Assembly: GCA_030158675.1 (NCBI GenBank)
Contig: JAOASL010000020.1
Coordinates: 117,499-155,559 of the forward strand
Origin: Burkholderiaceae bacterium
GTDB lineage: Bacteria; Pseudomonadota; Gammaproteobacteria; Burkholderiales; Burkholderiaceae_D
Direction of reading: 5' to 3'
DNA: 38,061 nucleotides
The notes under the pieces were generated by a model. That model made no database searches. It was given only the letters and a program-made list of their open reading frames with translations, and was not told where the DNA came from. The position numbers and the translations under genes were made by a program. Each line of letters starts with the position of its first letter. The first letter of the stretch is position 1. Shown one piece after another: positions 1 through 7,698 of the stretch.

Positions 1-108
1 GATTATTACGATTATTACGATTATTACGATTATTACGATTATTACGATTATTACGATTATTACGGTTATTACGTTTATTAAATTTATTGCATTTATTTCG
101 TCTACTGC
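1..108. repeat. 9-bp tandem repeat (unit GATTATTAC), decaying rightwards
   Basis: Seven perfect copies of GATTATTAC fill positions 1-63. Five increasingly altered copies follow: GGTTATTAC, GTTTATTAA, ATTTATTGC, ATTTATTTC and GTCTACTGC, ending at 108. The left end is cut by the window, so the true copy number is unknown. The unit is only 22% G+C, far below the surrounding DNA. Read on the plus strand in frame 1 it encodes repeated Asp-Tyr-Tyr and meets a TAA at 79-81, so it could be the tail of a gene entering from the left that converges on the MFS gene ending at 122. An intergenic minisatellite is the simpler reading, because the third positions do not follow the GC-rich codon bias of the neighbours. 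Confidence 0.9.
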
Positions 109-121
109 ACTTGCCCGGCCG

Positions 122-1432
122 TTACTTGTTCACCACATGGGCCGGCAGGCGCAGCACCATCAGACCGCCGATCGCCGCCAGGGCAGAGAACAAATACAGG
201 CTGCTGTTCGGTGTGCCGGTCAGGTCAGTCAGCCAGCCGACCAGCGACGTGCTGGCCATGCCGGCGATGTTGCCCAGCGAGTTCACCAGCGCGATGCCGG
301 CGGCAGCCGCCGCACCGGTCAGGAACGACGACGGCAGGCTCCAGAACGATGCCTGCGAGGTCGATGCGCCGGCGCCGCACAGCACCAGACCGAGCATGGC
401 AGGCACGATCGCCAGGCCCGGCGTGGCAGTTACGGCCAGGCCGATCGCGGTGACGAAACACGGGATCGCGGTATGCCAGCGCCGTTCGGCGCGGCGGTCG
501 GCGCTGACGTTGCACAACACCATGGAGATGATTGCGACGGTGTACGGAATCGTGGTCAGCCAGCCGATCTGCAGCGGATCATTGATGCCCAGCTGCTTGA
601 TCAGGGTCGGCATCCAGAAGCTGGTCACATAGATCGAGCTGGCGATGCAGAAGTAGGCCACGCCCAGCCACCAGACGCGACCACTCTTCATCGCGTCCAT
701 CACGCTGCTATGTTCGGCCGATTGTGCCGCTTCGATCGCAATGTCCTTGCGGATGACGGCCTTTTCTTCCTCGGCGAGCCAGCGCGCATCGTCGACACGG
801 TTGTCGAGGAAAGCGAGAACCGCGAAGCCGAGCAGAATCGACGGCACGGTCTCGATGATGAACAGCCACTGCCAGCCGCGCAGGCCGTTGACATCGCCCA
901 TCGACGACAGTATCCAGCCCGACAGCGGTCCGCCGATGATGTTCGAGATCGGGATCGCCGCCAGGAACAGCGCAATAATGCGGCCGCGCCAGGCCGCCGG
1001 GAACCAGTAGGTCAGGTACAGCAGCACACCGGGAATGAAACCGGCTTCTGCCACGCCGAGCAAAAAGCGCAGGATGTAGAACTGCGTCGGCGTCTTCACA
1101 AAGGCCATCATCGCGCCGATCAGGCCCCAGCTGATCATGATGCGGGCGATCCAGATCTTCGCGCCGACCTTGTGCATCAAAATATTGCTCGGTACCTCAA
1201 AGATCACATAGCCGAGAAAGAAGATGCCGGCGCCGAGGCCGTAGATGGTATTGCTGAACGACAGGTCGCTCAGCATCTGCAGCTTCGCAAAGCCGACGTT
1301 CACACGGTCCAGATAGGCCGCGAGATAACAGATGCACAGAAAAGGCACCAGCCGCCATGCCACCTTGCGGTAAACGGCCTGCTGCTGCTCGGTCGCGACG
1401 GCACGAACCGGTGCGGTGGTATTGATTGCCAT
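122..1432 (-). CDS. MFS transporter, anion:cation symporter (ACS) family
   Basis: A 436-residue inner-membrane permease of the major facilitator superfamily. After about 25 cytoplasmic residues the first helix leads into the LDRVNVGFAKLQM stretch, which is typical of the ACS group (phthalate, tartrate, glucarate and hexuronate importers). Twelve hydrophobic segments can be followed, with a charged central loop near residues 215-250. Such proteins import organic anions with protons; the substrate cannot be read from sequence. The start is supported by a strong AGGAGGAGA ribosome site just upstream. The gene lies downstream of, and in the same direction as, a GntR regulator, separated by 216 bp that contain a long imperfect hairpin. 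Regulation by that GntR protein is an inference from position. Confidence 0.88.
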   Translation of the reverse strand: MAINTTAPVRAVATEQQQAVYRKVAWRLVPFLCICYLAAYLDRVNVGFAKLQMLSDLSFSNTIYGLGAGIFFLGYVIFEVPSNILMHKVGAKIWIARIMISWGLIGAMMAFVKTPTQFYILRFLLGVAEAGFIPGVLLYLTYWFPAAWRGRIIALFLAAIPISNIIGGPLSGWILSSMGDVNGLRGWQWLFIIETVPSILLGFAVLAFLDNRVDDARWLAEEEKAVIRKDIAIEAAQSAEHSSVMDAMKSGRVWWLGVAYFCIASSIYVTSFWMPTLIKQLGINDPLQIGWLTTIPYTVAIISMVLCNVSADRRAERRWHTAIPCFVTAIGLAVTATPGLAIVPAMLGLVLCGAGASTSQASFWSLPSSFLTGAAAAAGIALVNSLGNIAGMASTSLVGWLTDLTGTPNSSLYLFSALAAIGGLMVLRLPAHVVNK

Positions 1433-1546
1433 TGGGTCTCCTCCTGTCGGATGCGCTCGCTATGGTGGTGGCGCTTCCGTCTTGTCTTCAAATGCGTGCG
1501 GATCACGGGCATTCACCTCTTGTCATCCGCCTCCCCGGTCTGCCTG

Positions 1547-1648
1547 GTGCCTCTGACAAAACGTCGCTGGTCACGCGCGCCGTTGCAGACGGGCCGGCCT
1601 GGTCGGCCGGACGGTGCAACCGCGCCAGCGGCGTTTTGTCAGAGGCAC
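1547..1648. repeat. Dispersed repeat copy A, forming a ~102-nt imperfect inverted repeat
   Basis: The outer arms 1547-1571 and 1624-1648 match in 23 of 25 positions as inverted repeats, starting GTGCCTCTGACAAAACG. The match continues inwards with gaps (GTTGCA against TGCAAC, and a CCGGCC-rich centre). The left 61 bp (1547-1607) align without gaps to the copy at 8490-8550 at 48 of 61 positions. On the minus strand the element begins directly after the TAA stop of the GntR gene (1649-1651). It may act as a transcript-end structure or be a REP- or MITE-like element. No transposase is present. Confidence 0.8.
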
Positions 1649-2338
1649 TTAGGCAGCAGACCTTGCCGTTTCCTGCTTTTTCTTTGCTTCGTCCATATTC
1701 CTGAGCACGCCCACGGCCGCATCTTCGATGTGCTCACGCGCCAGCCGCTCAGCGTCGGCGGCATCGCCGCGCGCCACGGCCTGCAGGATGGCCTCATGCT
1801 GGTTCCAGATTTCCGGTGGCGTGGAGGCACTTAGCAGGACCGCGCGCATGACGCAACGCAGGTAACTCCAGTGAGGCGCCGCAGTTTCGGCGATCAGCGG
1901 ATTGCCGGAGATCTCGTAGAGAAAATGATGGAAGGCCATGTCGGCGGCGATCATGTCGTGGATAGCGTTCGCTTGCACAGCGATACGTCCGCGTTCGATG
2001 AAGGCGGCGCCTTCTTTGCGGGCACGTGCGCTGGCGCGCTCGGCCGCCTTGCGGCTGGCCAGCGCATCCAGGCTGGCGCGGATTTCGTACAAGTGACGCA
2101 CCTTGGCGGCCTCGAGCGGCATCACCATCAGGCCGCGTCCGGGCGCGGTGGTCAGTACGCCTTCATTGCGCAACAACAGCAGCGCCTGCCGCACCGGCTG
2201 GCGCGACACGCCGAGGGTCTCGGCGACCTCTTCCTGCACCAGGCGGGCGTCGCCGCCATAGCGGCCGGACTCGATCTGCGACAGGATCGCGTCGTAGACC
2301 TGCTCGACCAGTGTCAGTTGCGGGCGCAGTATCTGCAT
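1649..2338 (-). CDS. GntR-family regulator, FadR/FCD subfamily
   Basis: A 229-residue transcription factor. Residues 8-72 form the GntR winged helix-turn-helix (VYDAILSQIESG, then the recognition part LGVSRQPVRQAL and the wing GVLTTAPGRGL). Residues about 78-215 are the helical FCD ligand-binding domain, with the usual metal-binding set visible as D133, H137, H181 and H203. FCD regulators commonly repress carboxylate-catabolism genes and are released by a small acid. I start at 2338 rather than the longer frame at 2488, because the extra residues come from the inverted-repeat region and match no domain. The neighbour downstream is an ACS-family importer, a plausible target. A 16-bp dyad 11 bp upstream of the start codon is a candidate autoregulatory site. 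Confidence 0.88.
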   Translation of the reverse strand: MQILRPQLTLVEQVYDAILSQIESGRYGGDARLVQEEVAETLGVSRQPVRQALLLLRNEGVLTTAPGRGLMVMPLEAAKVRHLYEIRASLDALASRKAAERASARARKEGAAFIERGRIAVQANAIHDMIAADMAFHHFLYEISGNPLIAETAAPHWSYLRCVMRAVLLSASTPPEIWNQHEAILQAVARGDAADAERLAREHIEDAAVGVLRNMDEAKKKQETARSAA

Positions 2339-2349
2339 TGTCTCGGCCC

Positions 2350-2365
2350 GGCCATCGGTATGGCC
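2350..2365. promoter_or_regulatory. 16-bp dyad GGCCAT-N4-ATGGCC, candidate operator
   Basis: A perfect six-base inverted repeat with a four-base spacer lies 11 bp upstream of the gntR start codon. Its size and position suit autoregulation by a dimeric GntR protein. This is inferred from symmetry and location only. Confidence 0.35.
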
Positions 2366-2369
2366 AGCT

Positions 2370-2383
2370 ATTATTTTGATAAT
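2370..2383. promoter_or_regulatory. 14-bp AT-rich dyad ATTAT-TTTG-ATAAT
   Basis: A perfect five-base inverted repeat with a four-base spacer lies between the 16-bp dyad and the hairpin that begins at 2384. It could be an operator half of the gntR promoter region or overlap its -10 region. Too short to assign alone. Confidence 0.3.
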
Positions 2384-2410
2384 GATCCCGGATCTTGTGG
2401 ATCCGGGATC
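2384..2410. repeat. Hairpin 1: 11-bp perfect stem, 5-nt loop
   Basis: Arms GATCCCGGATC (2384-2394) and GATCCGGGATC (2400-2410) are perfectly complementary around the loop TTGTG. The arm itself is partly self-complementary (GATCCGGATC-like). It directly abuts hairpin 2. It lies downstream of eptA and upstream of gntR, both on the minus strand. No T-tract follows, so it is not a classical intrinsic terminator. Confidence 0.85.
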
Positions 2411-2457
2411 CCGAAGTTTCGGATTCTGGATTCTGGATCCAGAATCCGAAACTTCGG
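2411..2457. repeat. Hairpin 2: 21-bp perfect stem, 5-nt loop
   Basis: Arms 2411-2431 and 2437-2457 are perfect reverse complements around the loop TCTGG. The core 2428-2441 region also reads as a shorter nested palindrome (GGATTCTGG and its complement). It starts at the base after hairpin 1 ends. It may stabilise the eptA transcript end, block read-through into gntR, or be a REP/BIME-type repeat; the sequence alone does not choose between these. Confidence 0.9.
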
Positions 2458-2484
2458 CAAGATTAATTTCGCACCGATGCGATG

Positions 2485-4152
2485 TCAACGACCCGGGGTT
2501 TTCAATTCAGGAAGCCGGCCTTCGGAATTTGCAAGCCCACCTTCCCTGCGCAAAGCGAAGTACGGTTTCTGCCGTTCGCAGAGGGCGGTCTCGCGGCCAA
2601 AGCCGACCAGCAGCGAGCAGAACAATTCGTCGTGGCTGAAAGGCGTGTCCCGGTAACGCATGGCCGTGTCGAGCGAATAGCCGAAGTTTTCACCGAACCA
2701 CAGCACCACCGGCACGCGAATCTGCGCGTCCGGCGCCAATGCGTACGGTGCGCCGTGCAGATACATATTTTTCTCGCCGAGCGATTCGCCATGGTCGCTC
2801 ACATACAGCATCGCGGTGGCGTGCGTGCGGTCATAAGGTTTCAGGTAATCGATCACGCGCGACAGGAAATGATCGGTATATAAAATGGTGTTGTCGTACG
2901 TGTTGTCGATCTCCGCCTTTGAACAGCGCTGCAGTTCGCCGGTACGGCAGACCGGACCAAACTTCTCGAATGCCGCCGGATAGCGCTTGTAATACTCGGG
3001 GCCGTGGCTGCCCATCGAATGCAGCACGATCAGGATGTCATGGCCGGCGTTGTCGCGGATGAACTGATCCAGCCCGTCCAGCATGCCGACATCGCGGCAT
3101 TCCGGATCGCAGACGGGATTGCGCTCGCGCGAGCGGAAATTCTCATAGCGGACGCGGTCGGCCACGCCCTTCGAATCCGAATTATTGTCGCGCCACAGCA
3201 CCCGCACACCGCTGCGCTGAAGGATGTCGAGCACATTGTCGCTGCGCCTGGCCTCGTCGCTGTCGTAATGCGCGCGTCCGAGCGCGGAGAACATGCACGG
3301 CACCGATACTGCAGTCGAGGTGCCGCATGAGGTCACCCGGGTGAAGCTGACCACGCGCTGCCGGCGCAGCTCGGGGGTGGTGTCGCGCGCATAGCCATTC
3401 AGCGCGAAGCGGTCGGCACGCGCGGTTTCGCCGACCACCAGCACCACAATGTGGTTCGGCCGATGGCCATCCAGCACCTTCAGGTCAGTCGCCAGTGTCC
3501 GGTGCGGCTGCGGCGCATGCGGAATCCAGCGCAGGTTGGCATACCTTGCGAGCGAATAGGTGTAGTACAGCGGGCTGGCGTACAGGCGAACCTGTTTGTG
3601 CTCGCGGATGAAGGACGCATAACTGGCCGTCAGCGGCGCAACCAGCAGGACGGCGGCCACCAGCCCGCCAGCGATCAGCAGCAGGCGCGACTTCAGCCGC
3701 GACCACAGTCCGGCCGGACGAAAACCGGAGCGCAGCACCAGCCAGGCCGGCAAAACACCCAGCAGCAGCGTGCGAATGACCAGCGATGGCGTGACCAGTC
3801 CCCAGAATTCCGCCGGGTTAGTCTGCATCGCATTATCGAGCATATCGACATCGATCACTACGCCGTACTGCGTCATGTAATAGGCCGCCTGCGACGACGC
3901 CAGCATGAAGAGCGCAAGTATCCAGCGCGTGAACGGCCCAAAGCAGATCAGCAGGAAAAACAGCACCGTCGCAATCGCAAACAGCGTGACCACCGACGCG
4001 CTGAACAGCAGCCCGCCGGGCTGCTGCGCATACACCTCCAGCAGCTTCGAAAAGAAAACGCTGCTGGAAGAAAAAAAGATGAACAGTGCCGCCAGGACAA
4101 TACGTCCGTCGTGCGTTTCCCAATACCTTTGCAGGCGTCCGATCAATGACAT
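2485..4152 (-). CDS. eptA: Phosphoethanolamine-lipid A transferase (EptA-like)
   Basis: A 555-residue inner-membrane enzyme that moves phosphoethanolamine from phosphatidylethanolamine to lipid A on the periplasmic side, lowering surface charge. This chemistry is known to reduce binding of cationic peptides. Five N-terminal membrane segments span about residues 17-175. The periplasmic sulfatase-like domain follows, with zinc ligand E242 in GETARAD, the nucleophile threonine in SCGTSTAVSVPCMFS (T278/T280), HSMGSHGPEYY near 380 and the DHGE motif (D453, H454). Cysteine pairs typical of the family are present. Start 4152 is chosen because the 28 residues before it are not family-like. It stands alone, with no two-component system beside it and no IS element, so a resident gene is more likely than a mobile mcr-type gene. 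Confidence 0.92.
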   Translation of the reverse strand: MSLIGRLQRYWETHDGRIVLAALFIFFSSSSVFFSKLLEVYAQQPGGLLFSASVVTLFAIATVLFFLLICFGPFTRWILALFMLASSQAAYYMTQYGVVIDVDMLDNAMQTNPAEFWGLVTPSLVIRTLLLGVLPAWLVLRSGFRPAGLWSRLKSRLLLIAGGLVAAVLLVAPLTASYASFIREHKQVRLYASPLYYTYSLARYANLRWIPHAPQPHRTLATDLKVLDGHRPNHIVVLVVGETARADRFALNGYARDTTPELRRQRVVSFTRVTSCGTSTAVSVPCMFSALGRAHYDSDEARRSDNVLDILQRSGVRVLWRDNNSDSKGVADRVRYENFRSRERNPVCDPECRDVGMLDGLDQFIRDNAGHDILIVLHSMGSHGPEYYKRYPAAFEKFGPVCRTGELQRCSKAEIDNTYDNTILYTDHFLSRVIDYLKPYDRTHATAMLYVSDHGESLGEKNMYLHGAPYALAPDAQIRVPVVLWFGENFGYSLDTAMRYRDTPFSHDELFCSLLVGFGRETALCERQKPYFALRREGGLANSEGRLPELKTPGR

Positions 4153-4293
4153 GGCGGTTTGACAGTGAAATGAGAGCCGACATGACAACGGATCGCTGTC
4201 GCAGGAGATGCCGGAAGGAGGCTGCGCGACCAGCAAAGGCAGGCAGCGCGCCTATTGTAGCGCTGCGTGGCGTTTCAATTCGGCAGGCTGAGA

Positions 4294-4309
4294 CCGGCGC
4301 GAGCGCCGG
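4294..4309. repeat. Short GC-rich hairpin CCGGCGC-GA-GCGCCGG
   Basis: A seven-base inverted repeat (six pairs around a four-base loop if folded) lies in the 278-bp gap between gabD and eptA. It sits about 70 bp from the dispersed repeat fragment at 4378. It may contribute to transcript termination of the gabD operon; no T-tract is present on the minus strand. Confidence 0.45.
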
Positions 4310-4377
4310 CTCTGGCTTGCGCGGGAGAGCTATCGCGGCCCTCTCCGGCGCTGATTCGGGAAAGTCGCAAGCGCCGG

Positions 4378-4399
4378 CAGCGGCGTTTTGTCAGAGCAC
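4378..4399 (-). repeat. Dispersed repeat copy B (end fragment)
   Basis: On the minus strand this reads GTGC-TCTGACAAAACG-CGCTG, the same end as copies A and C with one base missing. Only about 22 bp are recognisable. It lies 31 bp past the stop codon of the gabD-like gene, again at a gene end. Confidence 0.65.
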
Positions 4400-4430
4400 T
4401 ACGCGCTTGCTGCGGCGGGAATGGCCACGC

Positions 4431-5897
4431 TCAGTCCAGCCCGCCGATGCAGACATATTTTTTCTCGAGATAGTCGTCGATTCCGTACTTCGAGCCTTCT
4501 CGCCCCATGCCGCTTTCCTTGATGCCGCCGAACGGTGCCACTTCGGTCGAGATCAGGCCTTCATTCACGCCGACCATGCCGAATTCCAGCGCTTCGGCCA
4601 CACGCCAGATCCGGTTGATATCGCGGCCGTAGAAATAGGATGCCAGGCCATAGGGCGAGTCATTGGCCAGACGGATGACTTCCTCTTCCGTCTGGAATCG
4701 GAACAAGGGCGCGACCGGACTGAAGGTCTCTTCGGCAAATATCGCCATGGCCGGCGTCGCGCCGATCAGCACCGTCGGCGCGAAAAAATTGCCGCCGGGG
4801 CTCTCGCCTCCGGTCGCCAGCTGCGCGCCTTTGGCCAGCGCATCGTCGACATGCTCGCGCGCCTTGCGAACCGCTTCGGCATTAATCAGCGGACCGATCG
4901 TCACGCCCTCCTCGAGACCCGCCCCCATCTTCAGGTCGTTCACGGCCCGCACGAATTTTTGCGTGAACGCGTCGTACACGCTGTCCTGCACAAAAATGCG
5001 GTTCGCACACACGCAGGTCTGCCCGCTGTTGCGATATTTTGCGACCATCACGCCCTGAACTGCCAAATCGAGATCCGCATCGTCGAACACGATAAAGGGC
5101 GCGTTGCCGCCCAATTCCATGGACACTTTTTTCACCGTGTCCGCCGCCTGTTTCAGCAAGACCTTGCCGATCTCGGTCGATCCGGTGAAGCTCAGCTTTC
5201 TTACCAGCGGGTTCGACGTCAGTTCGGCGCCAATCTCGGTCGCACTTCCCGTCACGCAGGAAATCAGGCCCGCAGGAAAGCCGGCGCGTTCAGCCAGCAC
5301 GCACAGCGCGAGCGCGGAAAGCGGTGTCTGGCTGGCCGGCTTGATCACGACAGCGCAACCGGCGGCCAGCGCAGGAGCGACCTTGCGCGTAATCATCGCC
5401 GCCGGAAAATTCCATGGCGTGATCGCGGCGCACACACCCACCGGCTGCCGCAGGACCATCAACCTGCGGTCAGCTGTCGGCGCCGGAATGAGGTCGCCGT
5501 ACAGCCGTTTGGCTTCTTCCGCATACCACTCGATATACGATGCTGCATACGCAATCTCGCCGCGGCTCTCGGCCAGCGGCTTGCCCTGCTCGCTGGTCAT
5601 GATCAGCGCCAGATCTTCCTGCGCCGCCATGACCAGGGCGAACCATTTTTTCAGCAACGCCGACTTGTCCCTGGCCGGCGTCTTCTTCCATTGCGCAAAG
5701 GCGACAGCCGCCGCCGCAATCGCCTGCCGGGTTGCGTCAGCGCCCATGCGCGGCACCGACGCAATGACCTCGCCTGATGCGGGATTGCGAACCTCGATCC
5801 TGTGCTTCGCGTCGACCCATTGGCCGCCCACATAGCAGCGCCCCGGGAGCAGCGATGCGTCGGCGACGCGGGTCAAGCCGTTCGTTGATGTGTTCAT
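4431..5897 (-). CDS. gabD: NAD(P)-dependent succinate-semialdehyde dehydrogenase (GabD-like)
   Basis: A 488-residue soluble aldehyde dehydrogenase, close to the length of E. coli GabD. The reaction expected is oxidation of succinate semialdehyde to succinate, feeding the TCA cycle. Visible motifs are ITPWNFPAAMITRK (159-172), the general base E261 in MELGGNAPF and the catalytic C295 in NSGQTCVCANR; the C-terminal FGGIKESGMGREG loop is also present. The start at 5897 places the protein in line with the family; the longer frame to 6014 adds a tail made from the intergenic region. It lies 43 bp downstream of an MHS symporter and is the last gene of the CaiB-led catabolic run, suggesting that succinate is the end product. 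A related semialdehyde such as glutarate semialdehyde cannot be excluded. Confidence 0.88.
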   Translation of the reverse strand: MNTSTNGLTRVADASLLPGRCYVGGQWVDAKHRIEVRNPASGEVIASVPRMGADATRQAIAAAAVAFAQWKKTPARDKSALLKKWFALVMAAQEDLALIMTSEQGKPLAESRGEIAYAASYIEWYAEEAKRLYGDLIPAPTADRRLMVLRQPVGVCAAITPWNFPAAMITRKVAPALAAGCAVVIKPASQTPLSALALCVLAERAGFPAGLISCVTGSATEIGAELTSNPLVRKLSFTGSTEIGKVLLKQAADTVKKVSMELGGNAPFIVFDDADLDLAVQGVMVAKYRNSGQTCVCANRIFVQDSVYDAFTQKFVRAVNDLKMGAGLEEGVTIGPLINAEAVRKAREHVDDALAKGAQLATGGESPGGNFFAPTVLIGATPAMAIFAEETFSPVAPLFRFQTEEEVIRLANDSPYGLASYFYGRDINRIWRVAEALEFGMVGVNEGLISTEVAPFGGIKESGMGREGSKYGIDDYLEKKYVCIGGLD

Positions 5898-5940
5898 GCA
5901 GTGAAAATCCGTCAAAGTGAAGCTGTGGGAACAGACGCGT

Positions 5941-7614
5941 TCAATCGGCAAAAATGTCGCGGCCGCGCGTCTCCGGTACCAGCAGCAGGCCGACCACAAA
6001 CGCAATCGTTGCAATCACAATCGGATACCAGAGGCCGGAGTAAATATTTCCCTGCGCGGCAACGATCGCGAATGCGGACGCAGGCAGAAAGCCGCCCACC
6101 CAGCCGATGCCCACGTGATAGGGCAGCGACATGGCGGTGTAGCGGATACGGGTCGGGAACAGTTCGACCAGCATTGCGGCCATCGGGCTGTAAGTCATCG
6201 TCCCGAACAGCATCAGGCACACCAGGATCAGCACCGTCATGCCGATATTGACCTGCGCACGATCGGCCTTCTCCGGATAGTGGTTGTCTTTCAGCGCCGC
6301 GTCGACCGCGCCTGAAAAGACTGCTTTGCGCTCGGCGGCCTCCGCCGCCTTGCCGTCAAATGATTCGATCGTTGCGCTGCCGATGCGTATCTGCGCGACG
6401 GCGCCCGGCGCAGCCGTCACATTGCTGTAATTCAGTCCTTTCTTTGCCAGGGCGCTTTTGGCGATGTCGCACGAACTGGTGAACGCGCTGGTACCCACCG
6501 GATTGAACTGCAGCGAGCACTCGGCAGGATCGGCCACGACTGTAATCGGCGCCCGCAATTGCGCCTGTTCGAGCGCCGGATTCGCATACGCGGTCAGCTG
6601 CTTGTACAGTGGCATGAAGAAGATCGCGCCAAGAATGAAGCCCGCGAGAATCACCGGCTTGCGCCCCTTGCGATCCGAGATGGCGGCAAAAACAAGATAG
6701 AAGGGAATCGACAGAATGGTCGCAGCGCCCACCATCAGGTTCGCGAGACTTTCGTCCACCTTCAGCGTCTGCGTCAGGAAAAACAGCGAGTAGAACTGCC
6801 CGGTATACCAGACGACTGCCTGCCCGATGATCAGGCCAAACAGGGCAATCAATACAATCCGCAGATTCTTCCAATTGCCAAAAGCTTCGGAAATCGGTGC
6901 CTTGCTGGTCTTACCTTCTTCTTTCATTTTCAGGAAAGCCGGCGATTCATTCAGCTTCAGCCGCATCCAGACTGAAATGCCGACCAGGATCACCGACACC
7001 AGAAACGGCACACGCCATCCCCACGCAGCGAATTCCTGTTCGCCCAGATACCAGCGGCACAGCGAGATGATGCCGAGCGACAGCAGCAAACCGCCGGCTG
7101 CCGTGGTCTGTATCCACGCCGTCCAGGTGCCGCGTTCCTCTGCCGGCGCATGTTCGGCCACGTAGATCACAGCGCCGCCGTATTCACCGCCGAGTGCAAA
7201 ACCCTGCAGCAGGCGCATCGCGATGAACAGCACCGGCGCCGCGATGCCGATGCTGACGTATCCCGGTATAAAACCGATCAGGAAAGTCGCCAGCCCCATG
7301 ATGACGATGGTGGCAAGAAAGGTGTACTTGCGGCCGACCAGATCGCCGAGGCGCCCGAACACCAGCGCTCCGAACGGTCGTACGGCGAAGCCGGCGGCAA
7401 AGCTCAGCAGCGTGAAGATGAAGGCCGCCGTTGGATTGAGGCCGGCAAAGAACGATTTACTGATGTGTAGTGCCAACGCACCGACCAGATAGAAGTCGTA
7501 CCACTCGAATACCGTCCCGAGCGAAGAGGCGAGCACGACGAATTTTTCCTGCCGGGTCATCCGGTGCCTGCCCGGCGCGGCCGGCTGTGTCGTGGTTGCG
7601 GCAATAGGTCTCAT
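5941..7614 (-). CDS. MFS transporter, metabolite:H+ symporter (MHS) family, with periplasmic insert
   Basis: A 557-residue inner-membrane symporter related to ProP, ShiA and KgtP. TM1 contains GTVFEWYDFYLVG, and the signature GRLGDLVGRKY sits between TM2 and TM3. The family usually runs to 420-460 residues. The excess is a hydrophilic insert at about 341-455, after the helix ending FFMPLYKQL and before the helix starting VNIGMTVLIL. In MHS topology this loop (TM9-TM10) is periplasmic, and it holds two cysteines (C366, C382) that could form a disulfide. The gene lies 84 bp after the SDR gene and 43 bp before gabD, so it probably imports the substrate of this operon, presumably a carboxylate or betaine-like compound. 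Confidence 0.87.
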   Translation of the reverse strand: MRPIAATTTQPAAPGRHRMTRQEKFVVLASSLGTVFEWYDFYLVGALALHISKSFFAGLNPTAAFIFTLLSFAAGFAVRPFGALVFGRLGDLVGRKYTFLATIVIMGLATFLIGFIPGYVSIGIAAPVLFIAMRLLQGFALGGEYGGAVIYVAEHAPAEERGTWTAWIQTTAAGGLLLSLGIISLCRWYLGEQEFAAWGWRVPFLVSVILVGISVWMRLKLNESPAFLKMKEEGKTSKAPISEAFGNWKNLRIVLIALFGLIIGQAVVWYTGQFYSLFFLTQTLKVDESLANLMVGAATILSIPFYLVFAAISDRKGRKPVILAGFILGAIFFMPLYKQLTAYANPALEQAQLRAPITVVADPAECSLQFNPVGTSAFTSSCDIAKSALAKKGLNYSNVTAAPGAVAQIRIGSATIESFDGKAAEAAERKAVFSGAVDAALKDNHYPEKADRAQVNIGMTVLILVCLMLFGTMTYSPMAAMLVELFPTRIRYTAMSLPYHVGIGWVGGFLPASAFAIVAAQGNIYSGLWYPIVIATIAFVVGLLLVPETRGRDIFAD

Positions 7615-7698
7615 GGGAGGTCTCCGTGTCGTTTTTATTCGTTATGCCGACCTGCAGTTGCCGGCCCGGTATTTCCGCTGCGTTGACGTGAATGCCGG

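Noticed and set aside
1-108. Tandem repeat considered as a CRISPR array
   Set aside because: The units are 9 bp with no spacers and no cas genes are present.
137-1834. A 565-codon plus-strand open frame opposite the MFS gene
   Set aside because: It is antisense to two well-supported genes, shows no family features and is rich in Arg, Gln and His, as expected for a GC-rich shadow frame.
2339-2488. A 50-residue N-terminal extension of the GntR regulator
   Set aside because: It would be encoded by the inverted-repeat region, matches no GntR family N-terminus, and the winged helix begins soon after the ATG at 2338.
2485-4152. EptA as a mobile, acquired mcr-type colistin-resistance gene
   Set aside because: No IS element, transposase or composition change surrounds it, and the sequence looks like a resident EptA of this group.
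4086-5777. A 563-codon plus-strand open frame opposite the GabD-like gene
   Set aside because: The opposite strand has a full aldehyde dehydrogenase with intact catalytic residues; this frame has no recognisable domain.
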